Source: DASWUD01 sp036401755 (lineage in GTDB: Bacteria > Pseudomonadota > Gammaproteobacteria > Thiohalomonadales > Thiohalomonadaceae). From it: a DNA stretch of 12,012 bases. Positions within the stretch are counted from its first letter, which is position 1, and every line of letters starts with the position of its first letter. The stretch spans positions 1-12,012 of the forward strand of contig DASWUD010000260.1 of assembly GCA_036401755.1 (NCBI GenBank). The letters run 5' to 3'. Shown in pieces: positions 7,230-12,012 of the stretch. The notes under the pieces were generated by a model, which made no database searches, was not told the DNA's origin, and saw only the letters and a list, made by a program, of their open reading frames with translations. A program made the translations under genes and the position numbers.

Positions 7230-7706
7230 ATGAGCAAAGAGAAAAAATCCGACGGCGGCGGCACCATCGCCCTCAACAAGAAGGCCCGCCACGACTACTT
7301 CATCGAAGAGCGCCTCGAAGCCGGCCTCGCCCTGCAGGGCTGGGAGGTCAAGAGCCTGCGCGCCGGCCGCGTCCAGCTGGTGGACAGCTACGTCATCATC
7401 AAGGACGGCGAAGCGTGGCTGCTCGGCTCACTGATCACGCCGCTGCAAACCGTCTCCACCCACTACACCCCCGACCCCACCCGCACCCGCAAGCTGCTGC
7501 TGCATCGCCACCAGCTCGACAAGCTGATCGGTGAGGTGGAGCGCAAGGGTTACACACTGCTCGCCCTCGCCCTCTACTGGAGCCACGGCAAGGTCAAGGC
7601 CGAGATCGGACTCGCCAAAGGCAAACAGGCCCACGACAAGCGCGAAAGCGAAAAAGAGCGCGATTGGCAGCGCGAAAAACAGCGCTTGCTGAAAAACGCC
7701 CGCTGA
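7230..7706 (+). CDS. smpB: SsrA-binding protein SmpB
   Basis: SmpB binds the tRNA-like domain of tmRNA and brings it to stalled ribosomes, acting as the missing anticodon arm. The 158 residues match the family. Visible motifs are IALNKKARHDYFIEERLEAG (oligonucleotide-binding-fold start), GWEVKSLRAGRVQL, DSYVIIKDGEAWLLG, RTRKLLLHRHQLDKL and KVKAEIGLAKGKQAHDKRES, then a basic tail KERDWQREKQRLLKNAR that inserts in the decoding site and mRNA channel. The ATG is preceded by no Shine-Dalgarno sequence but by a TATAAT 8 bp away. Its RNA partner ssrA starts 336 bp downstream on the same strand, an arrangement also seen in E. coli. The transporter gene is divergent. Confidence 0.97.
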   Translation: MSKEKKSDGGGTIALNKKARHDYFIEERLEAGLALQGWEVKSLRAGRVQLVDSYVIIKDGEAWLLGSLITPLQTVSTHYTPDPTRTRKLLLHRHQLDKLIGEVERKGYTLLALALYWSHGKVKAEIGLAKGKQAHDKRESEKERDWQREKQRLLKNAR

Positions 7707-7782
7707 TTGAAGCGGCCACCACTGACACCCGCCTCTCAAGCACCACTAAGCCCCCTCTCCCTAACAGCGCTTCTCAGTCATG

Positions 7783-7827
7783 TAAATCCCCTCTCCCTCA
7801 GGGAGAGGGCCAGGGAGAGGGGATTTA
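7783..7827. repeat. 16-bp perfect inverted repeat (CCCTCTCCCT family)
   Basis: Arms 7783-7798 and 7812-7827 are perfectly complementary over 16 bp around a 13-nt loop. A shorter alternative hairpin uses CCCTCTCCCT at 7789-7798 and AGGGAGAGGG at 7800-7809, with one base between them. It lies 77 bp after the smpB stop and could act as a transcript end or stabiliser, but no U tract follows. Such polypyrimidine hairpins are dispersed repeats in many proteobacterial genomes. Confidence 0.75.
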
Positions 7828-7882
7828 ACTTCCCCCCAGTCCATGCTCAACACTCAGTTTCTTTCCGTGACAGCATGCGTAG

Positions 7883-7908
7883 CTCCGATTAGCGCAGCGT
7901 AATCGGAG
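7883..7908. repeat. Inverted repeat with GCGCAGCG loop
   Basis: CTCCGATTA (7883-7891) and TAATCGGAG (7900-7908) are perfect 9-bp arms around GCGCAGCG. GCTGCGCTAATC at 7929-7940 is the exact reverse complement of 7887-7898, a second partial copy in opposite orientation. A related unit with the same octamer lies inside the ssrA intron at 8549-8570. Confidence 0.7.
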
Positions 7909-7993
7909 ACTTTGCGGCGTACGATTTTGCTGCGCTAATCGCACCTATGTTTCGCTTGAGGAACGGGTTTAACCAAGGCGCCTGAACTCTTCC

Positions 7994-8022
7994 GTGACAG
8001 GGAACTTTCCCCCCTGTATCAT
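7994..8022 (+). promoter_or_regulatory. ssrA promoter
   Basis: GTGACA (7994-7999) and TATCAT (8017-8022) each match the sigma-70 consensus at five of six positions with ideal 17-bp spacing. Transcription would begin near 8029, giving a short 5' leader to be removed by RNase P at 8043. Confidence 0.7.
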
Positions 8023-8133
8023 CTCTAATGTTCCGTACCAATGGGGGCGACCTGGCTTCGACGTGGGTTGCAAAACCGGAGGGGCATGCCGAGGTGCGGT
8101 GACCTCGTAAAACACGCTGCAAACCAAATAGTT

Positions 8134-8166
8134 GCCAACGACGACAACTACGCACTCGCTGCTTAA
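8134..8166 (+). other. tmRNA proteolysis tag reading frame
   Basis: The internal message reads GCC AAC GAC GAC AAC TAC GCA CTC GCT GCT TAA, giving ANDDNYALAA. The ALAA end is the standard degron for ClpXP/ClpAP, and the E. coli tag differs by a single residue (ANDENYALAA). GCC is the resume codon. Confidence 0.95.
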
Positions 8167-8390
8167 AACCCAGTAGGGTGCCCTCTGGACCGAGGCCGTG
8201 CCTGTGCGCTCGGGTTTCCGGGGGTCATCTCTCACAGGATCGCGACAAGGCCCGTCCGGGGACGCGTCGCTAAAACCTTACCGGACTCGCCGTTAGCTCA
8301 CCCTGCCAGTCGGGTGGCCGCCGGTTAAATCCAAAGACATGGCTACGCATGTAGAACCGATGGCAGAGGGCTTGCGGACGCGGGTTCGAT

Positions 8391-8700
8391 TAACACAATG
8401 GTCGCCACGGGGAGTGATCCCCGTTGGAAAAGAGGGCTCATACGGTGAACGCTACGGGACACAGGTCCTATGCCAACGCCGTCCGGTGAAGGGGAAACCC
8501 GTAAGCCGGCTAGAGACTCATAGGCTCCTAACGAGCGTAGTTGTAGGTTGGGTGAGCGCAGCGCAACCCATCACACAGAGCTCCACGGAGTACTAGGGTG
8601 GGTCGATGCCAGGGGGCATCGCTCACAACACGCCCTCCCCTGCCGGCAACGGCAGGTGAATGAATAGTCCAGCCCCTCTCGAAAGATTGGGAACCAGCTG
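8391..8700 (+). ncRNA. Group I self-splicing intron in the ssrA T-loop
   Basis: The 310-nt insert folds as a group I ribozyme. P1: CGAU (8387-8390, exon) with GUCG (8401-8404), with a U.G pair at the 5' splice site. P2: 8407-8413/8418-8424 with GUGA loop. P3: GAGGGC (8432-8437)/GCCCTC (8632-8637). P4: 8442-8447/8477-8482. P5a: 8457-8460/8465-8468. P6: 8483-8486/8506-8509, capped by GGG-GAAA-CCC (8491-8500). P7: G8513, bulged A8514, GACT (8515-8518) with AGTCC (8666-8670), the guanosine-binding site. P8: 8639-8645/8650-8656 with GCAA loop. P9 lies at 8673-8691, and the last base is G8700. Two extra helices (8521-8595 and 8598-8626) between P7 and P3 resemble P7.1/P7.2 of group IA introns. No open frame for a homing endonuclease is present. 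The core resembles the compact introns of the Anabaena and Azoarcus tRNA genes as I recall them. Confidence 0.93.
8549..8570. repeat. GCGCAGCG-type hairpin repeat inside the intron
   Basis: TGGGT (8549-8553) and ACCCA (8566-8570) pair around a loop containing GCGCAGCG. The octamer equals the loop of the repeat at 7883-7908. In the folded intron it sits at the tip of the P7.1-like helix (CTCC/GGAG, then GAGC/GCTC), so it would not disturb the catalytic core. Confidence 0.6.
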
Positions 8701-8723
8701 TCCCACCGCCTCCACCAATCCTG

Positions 8724-8758
8724 AAAAACCCCTGATCGCTTGCGGTCAGGGGTTTTTT
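8724..8758 (+). terminator. Intrinsic terminator of ssrA
   Basis: CCCCTGA (8729-8735) and TCAGGGG (8746-8752) form a perfect stem extended by A5/T6 tracts, and the T6 tract ends the element. It begins 7 bp after the tmRNA CCA end. Confidence 0.95.
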
Positions 8759-8760
8759 AG

Positions 8761-9279
8761 CTGCTGTGCACGTTACATGGTCTGCGTGAAAAGCCCAAGG
8801 GGCGGGTTGATAAAACAGCCCGCGGCGAGCGAGCAAGATCACGCAAAAGCAGAGTGAATGCGGCAAGAGAAAAGGAGCCATGGCTATTGGCCACCTCGCT
8901 GCCTGCGCACAGTACATTAACGGGGGCAGTCATCTCTACTTTATCGCCGACGTATGCAGATCGAGGAAGGATTTCGTGATACCAAAGACGAGCGCTTTGG
9001 CCTGGGTCTGGATTTTGCGCGGTCAAGAACGAAAGAGCGCTATACCGTATTGCTGCTCATTGCGGCACTTGCCGTGTTCGTGGCGTGGCTGCTTGGGAAA
9101 ACAGCCAATCAGCGTGGCTTGTCTCGCAAGTTCCAGGCGAACACCATTACGCACAGCTAGTATTGTCCTTTGTCTTTCTTGGTATGCGCATCATTCGTAA
9201 AGGCGGTATGACATTGACCCTGTCAGACGTGATCGACGCAAAGCGAAGTTTGCGTGAGGCTCATTCGTGTTTAGCATGA
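8761..9279 (+). pseudogene. IS4-family transposase remnant (frameshifted, N-terminus missing)
   Basis: Three overlapping frames read together give the C-terminal part of an IS4-type DDE transposase. Frame one (8761 to about 8940) gives GLREKPKGRVDKTARGERAR followed by SRKSRVNAAREKEPWLLATS. After a shift of one base near 8938-8942, the next frame carries YRRRMQIEEGFRDTK, a perfect IS4 signature Y-(2)-R-(3)-E-(6)-K with the catalytic Glu at codon 8963, then ERFGLGLDFARSRTKERY and a hydrophobic segment to FQANTITHS and a TAG. A second shift near 9150 returns to frame one with QLVLSFVFLGMRIIRKGG and the final stop. The N-terminal half with the two catalytic Asp residues is absent; the remnant starts 2 bp after the ssrA terminator T tract. 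It cannot encode an active enzyme. The right end of the element may be near 9306 (GGGGATCCCTCAG), which is a guess. Confidence 0.88.
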
Positions 9280-9316
9280 GACGAAGAATTTCGTGGGGAT
9301 CCCTCAGGGTCTGTCC

Positions 9317-9346
9317 TTGACACACGCCGTTCACAAGTTGTATCTG
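9317..9346 (+). promoter_or_regulatory. Candidate promoter upstream of the multicopper oxidase
   Basis: A consensus TTGACA (9317-9322) is followed after 18 bp by TATCTG (9341-9346), a weak -10; TATACC at 9352-9357 is an alternative but too far. It lies just downstream of the IS4 remnant and about 165 bp before the oxidase ATG. The 9280-9513 stretch holds no supported gene. Confidence 0.35.
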
Positions 9347-9513
9347 AAGTCTATACCCTCTTCACCTCATATTTTTCGATATCTCCTGCACTACGCTCCT
9401 ACAGCCTGTTGTTTAGACCAATGTCAGTAGTCGCTCTCTCACGCAACACGCGGTCAACGCCCCGACCCGACGCCACGCCCCGACGTTTGATCTGCACCTA
9501 TTCGGAGACCATC

Positions 9514-11445
9514 ATGACGACCAGACGAGATTTTCTGAAGACAACTTCGCTGGTAGGCGCCAGCATGTTCATACCACTGGGAGTGTGGACGCGGAGCGCC
9601 TCTGCCGCGCCGCCGTTTATACCGCCGGTATCGCCGGTAGTGACGAAGTACCTCGACCAGGTGCCTATCCCTGGCTCAATAACTCCCACCTTGAACAACG
9701 CCACCGGGTTCTACGAGCTGAACCTGGCCATGGCTAATGCCAACTATTCGTTCCACAGTGAATTGGGCGCGGCCAGCAGCCTCGGCTACGGCGGCGCTCC
9801 GTACTTGGGCCCGACCATCATTGCGACCCGCGGACAGCCCATCAAGGCGACAATGACGAACAACCTGGGTACGCACCCGTTAGCGACGACCCTGGCAATA
9901 CCGGACCCGCTCAACGTCGTGGGGGTGCAAGCGCTGGATGCCACGGCCCCCCGCGTTGCCGTTCACTTGCATGGCAGCTACGTCGCACAGCTCAGTGACG
10001 GCGGACCGATGGAATACTTCCCCAGGAACAGCGCACCATTCAACACTACTACCTACACCTACACGTGGCCCAACGATCAGCAGGCTGCCACGCTCTGGTA
10101 CCACGACCACGCGTTCGGCCTGACCCGCGCCAACGTCTATGCCGGACTGGCGGCCTTCTACCTGCTGAGAGATGAATACGACACGGGTGTTGCCGGCAAC
10201 GCCATCGGCCTGCCCGCACCCTACGGTACTTACGAGCTCCCCCTGGTGATTCAGGACAAGTCGTTCAATGCAGACGGAACCCTGTTCTACTCGCCAGACT
10301 TCGCCTGGATACCGGAGTTTTTCGGCGACGTGGCCGTCGTCAACGGCAAGGCCTGGCCCAACCTTAACGTGGAGCAGGCGGTCTACCGCTTCCGCATCAT
10401 CAATGGGTCCCAGGCGAGGTTCTACAACCTGAGCCTCTCCAAGGGTGTTCGCATCTACCAGATCGGCACCGAGAGCGGCCTGCTAGACGCACCGGTTCGC
10501 TTGAACTCTCTCCTCATTGCGCCAGGGGAACGGGTCGACATCCTGGTGGACTTCACCAAAGCGAACGTGGGCACCCAGATCATCATGCAAAACAACGCAC
10601 CGACACCCTTTCCCAGCGGGAAACGGACAAACCGCGCAGGCGGGGCAGAGCTGCCCGAGATCATGAAGTTTACGGTCACGGCTGCGGCAGGTGCAGGCGC
10701 CGTCAAAACGATCCCGGCCAGCCTGCGCGGCGCCACGGGCCAGCCGCCGCTTCTCACCCAGCTGAGTGCCAACACCGCCAGCATCGTAAAGCAGCGTTAC
10801 CTGGTACTGTTCGAGGTGATGGGGCCTGCCGGCCCCATCGCCGCCACCATCAACGCCCTCGCCTTGAACGAGAGCCTGAGCGGCCCCAATGCGATGAATG
10901 CGGCGGGCGATGGCGCAGTCCAGAAGGACACCCTGGAGCAGTGGAACATCATCAACCTTACGGGCGACACCCACCCGATGCACCTGCACCTGGCCAACTT
11001 CCAGCTCCTCGACCGGCAGAACTTCAACACCACCCAATACCTGGCCGCCTTGACGGCCATCGGCACACGCACCTGGCCGTCGGCCATGGCGGATGCATTA
11101 GGGGTCGTTGTACAAGTGCCCGACACAACGCTCGGCGCCGTACCCGACCCGGCCCCCCACCTTATCGGCATGTCCTTCCCGGCGCCAGCCAACGAGATGG
11201 GGTGGAAAGACACCATCCAGTGTCCGCCTGGGCAGGTAACTCGCATCCTGGTGCCATTTGGCAATGACGCCCTCGGCACAGCCGGTACAACCGGAAGCGA
11301 TGACATCCCCTTCGGGCGCCTGGTCACAGCCGGCGCAGGTGTTTACGCCTCATTCGGCGGATCGTTCACCGGAACCTATGTGTGGCATTGCCACATCCTG
11401 GACCATGAGGAGAACGACATGATGAACAGTTACCAGATCGTGTAA
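9514..11445 (+). CDS. Tat-exported multicopper oxidase, CotA / bilirubin oxidase-like
   Basis: Multicopper oxidases oxidise phenolic, bilin or metal substrates and reduce O2 to water. The 643-residue precursor begins with a twin-arginine signal (TTRRDFLKT, R4-R5, then SLVGASMFIPLGVW and cleavage near ASAA at 29-32), so a folded, copper-loaded enzyme would be exported to the periplasm. All copper motifs are present: HLHG (H151, H153), WYHDH (H197, H199), HPMHLH (H487, H490, H492) and HCHILDHEENDM (H625, C626, H627, H631, axial M636). FRIINGSQARFYNLSL and LIAPGERVDILVDF in the middle cupredoxin domain resemble Bacillus CotA. It is longer than CotA (about 513) and close to phenoxazinone synthase in size; extra residues lie around 500-590. 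No Met-rich CueO-like segment is seen. The ATG at 9514 has GGAGA 5 bases upstream; an in-frame upstream start at 9409 would bury the Tat signal. Flanked by transposase remnants. Confidence 0.95.
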   Translation: MTTRRDFLKTTSLVGASMFIPLGVWTRSASAAPPFIPPVSPVVTKYLDQVPIPGSITPTLNNATGFYELNLAMANANYSFHSELGAASSLGYGGAPYLGPTIIATRGQPIKATMTNNLGTHPLATTLAIPDPLNVVGVQALDATAPRVAVHLHGSYVAQLSDGGPMEYFPRNSAPFNTTTYTYTWPNDQQAATLWYHDHAFGLTRANVYAGLAAFYLLRDEYDTGVAGNAIGLPAPYGTYELPLVIQDKSFNADGTLFYSPDFAWIPEFFGDVAVVNGKAWPNLNVEQAVYRFRIINGSQARFYNLSLSKGVRIYQIGTESGLLDAPVRLNSLLIAPGERVDILVDFTKANVGTQIIMQNNAPTPFPSGKRTNRAGGAELPEIMKFTVTAAAGAGAVKTIPASLRGATGQPPLLTQLSANTASIVKQRYLVLFEVMGPAGPIAATINALALNESLSGPNAMNAAGDGAVQKDTLEQWNIINLTGDTHPMHLHLANFQLLDRQNFNTTQYLAALTAIGTRTWPSAMADALGVVVQVPDTTLGAVPDPAPHLIGMSFPAPANEMGWKDTIQCPPGQVTRILVPFGNDALGTAGTTGSDDIPFGRLVTAGAGVYASFGGSFTGTYVWHCHILDHEENDMMNSYQIV

Positions 11446-11466
11446 TGAGCAAGTGCTAAAAAACGA

Positions 11467-11509
11467 GGCGGTGATCATGGCGCATATCATCGATGCGCAT
11501 GTCACCGCC
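11467..11509. terminator. Large imperfect hairpin after the oxidase gene, possible terminator
   Basis: GGCGGTGA (11467-11474) pairs with TCACCGCC (11502-11509); inside it ATG and CGCAT on the left pair with ATGCG and CAT on the right with small bulges. An A6 tract precedes it (11458-11463) and CCTTTAG follows, so it could stop transcripts from either side. The downstream T run is short, making this a moderate call. It begins 21 bp after the oxidase stop codon. Confidence 0.5.
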
Positions 11510-11756
11510 CCTTTAGTGTTTAAAAGTGTCTGTTAATCTGGGGAGGATCAATGTGCCAGTGAATGTCTGGTACGGCCAGACGGGCGTGGTATTAGAAGCT
11601 CCTTGTCTTGAAAGCTACCAGCCAAGAGTATCAAGGTCATCGGAGAACAGGAAACCGAGGTGTGAGCCGCCTGCTGCCGGGCAGCGTAGCCGAAGGAGTG
11701 GCGCGCATTGCACCTGCGCCGGAATTGATTTTCCACGGCCAGTAAGTGTAACGGGG
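11510..11756. other. Unassigned stretch between the hairpin and the IS110 remnant
   Basis: No recognised gene. The frame used by the downstream transposase domain is open from 11517 onward, with a GTG at 11553 preceded by GGGAGG (11541-11546). The residues it would encode (for example VPVNVWYGQTGVV and later SENRKPRCEPPAAGQRSRRS) are not recognisable as an IS110 N-terminal domain. It is probably foreign sequence joined to a truncated element. Confidence 0.5.
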
Positions 11757-12012
11757 AAGTTATTCATACCTGGTGTCGGCCCAATTCTTGGCATGACGAT
11801 CATGCTGGAGACCGGCACCATCAACCGGTTTCCCGATGCAGGTAACTATGCCTCCTACCGCCGCTGTGTAAAGAGTGAGAAGCTCAGCAATGGTAAGCGT
11901 AAGGGGGCAGGTAACAGCAAGAACGGCAATAAGTATCTGTCGTGGGCCTTCCTGGAAGCAGCGGTCAAGGCAGCGCGCTTCGATGCGAAGGTCAAGGCCT
12001 ACTATCAGCGCA
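11757..12012 (+). pseudogene. IS110-family transposase, C-terminal domain (N-terminus missing, runs off window)
   Basis: The reading frame KLFIPGVGPILGMTIMLETG, TINRFPDAGNYASYRRCVKS, EKLSNGKRKGAGNSKNGNKY followed by LSWAFLEAAVKAARF and YYQR is the transposase_20 domain of IS110/IS1111-family recombinases, which carries the conserved serine region. IS110 enzymes normally have about 200 residues of DEDD (RuvC-like) domain before this point; here the upstream sequence does not show it, so the gene looks truncated at the left near 11757. The right end lies outside the window, so whether the C-terminus is complete is unknown. With the IS4 remnant it brackets the multicopper oxidase gene. Confidence 0.88.

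Larger units (their letters stand above)
7707..7993. other. Intergenic repeat region between smpB and ssrA
   Basis: No protein gene is supported here. The stretch contains a CCCTCTCCCT-type inverted repeat (7783-7827), a second inverted repeat with loop GCGCAGCG (7883-7908) and an inverted partial copy of the latter (7929-7940). A lone half copy of the first motif (CCCCCTCTCCCT) is at 7751-7762. The ssrA promoter starts at 7994. Confidence 0.6.
8043..8717 (+). ncRNA. ssrA: tmRNA (ssrA), interrupted by a group I intron
   Basis: tmRNA rescues ribosomes stalled on broken mRNA and tags the unfinished protein for proteolysis, working with SmpB. The 5' acceptor strand GGGGGCG (8043-8049) pairs with CGCCTCC (8707-8713), including the G3.U wobble also present in E. 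coli; discriminator A8714 and encoded CCA (8715-8717) follow. The tag frame is at 8134-8166. Exon 1 (8043-8390, 348 nt) ends inside the T-loop at TTCGAT; exon 2 (8701-8717, 17 nt) begins with the missing T and the 3' T-stem strand. Joining them restores a 7-nt T-loop TTCGATT and a 365-nt RNA, normal for the family. The T-stem has one mismatch, C8381 with A8705. The gene has a promoter at 7994-8022 and a terminator at 8724-8758. Without splicing the tRNA-like end could not form properly. Confidence 0.96.

Noticed and set aside
7707..8042. CRISPR array in the repeat-rich smpB-ssrA gap
   Set aside because: The repeats are inverted, unevenly spaced and differ from each other; there are no regular spacers and no cas genes.
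8523..8528. GGCTCC directly after P7 as the P3 3' strand
   Set aside because: It pairs poorly with 8434-8439, whereas GCCCTC at 8632-8637 pairs perfectly with GAGGGC at 8432-8437 and is followed at once by P8.
8339..8596. Open frames across the 3' part of ssrA and the intron (for example 8339-8596 plus and 8528-8917 minus) as protein genes or an intron-encoded endonuclease
   Set aside because: They overlap structured RNA on both sides of the splice site, have no LAGLIDADG, GIY-YIG or HNH motif, and cross the terminator.
8043..8717. ssrA as a broken pseudogene or a permuted two-piece tmRNA
   Set aside because: The parts are in normal 5'-3' order, the insert has a full group I core with U.G and terminal G splice signals, and exact joining restores a 7-nt T-loop.
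9409..9513. N-terminal extension of the oxidase from 9409
   Set aside because: It would place the twin-arginine signal 39 residues inside the protein, while the ATG at 9514 has a good ribosome binding site and a normal Tat signal.

Overview
The window is about 60% GC and looks like a gammaproteobacterial chromosome. The gene content is nadK, recN, fur, bamE, a ratA-rnfH pair, smpB and ssrA. The hrcA gene carries a perfect CIRCE operator next to grpE, which enteric bacteria lack; this points to a Chromatiales/Thiotrichales-like or related lineage, but the species cannot be named from sequence alone.

Layout. Positions 1-1467 (minus strand) hold the start of a heat-shock operon: promoter, CIRCE, hrcA, then the 5' end of grpE, which runs off the left edge. 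nadK and recN follow on the plus strand, 8 bp apart. recN converges on fur; fur is divergent from bamE; bamE converges on rnfH. On the minus strand an SLC6/NSS-type sodium symporter, ratA and rnfH form a tight cluster. Divergent from it is smpB, followed by 336 bp of inverted repeats and then ssrA (tmRNA). SmpB and tmRNA act together in rescue of stalled ribosomes.

The main discovery is in ssrA. The tmRNA reads normally from 8043 to the middle of its T-loop (8390). It is then interrupted by 310 nt that fold as a complete group I intron (8391-8700), and finishes with a 17-nt 3' exon ending in CCA (8701-8717), followed by a strong intrinsic terminator. P1 with its U.G splice pair, P2, P3, P4, P5, P6, P7 with its bulged A, P8 and a terminal G can all be traced. 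Two extra helices between P7 and P3 suggest a group IA-like architecture. No homing endonuclease is encoded. A hairpin repeat of a family also found upstream of ssrA sits at the tip of one extra helix.

Downstream of ssrA (8760-12012) the sequence is accessory in character: a frameshifted, N-terminally deleted IS4-family transposase remnant starting right after the ssrA terminator, a 643-residue Tat-exported CotA-like multicopper oxidase with all copper ligands, a large imperfect hairpin, and the C-terminal part of an IS110-family transposase running off the right edge. This fits ssrA being a common integration site, although no integrase or duplicated att site is visible here.
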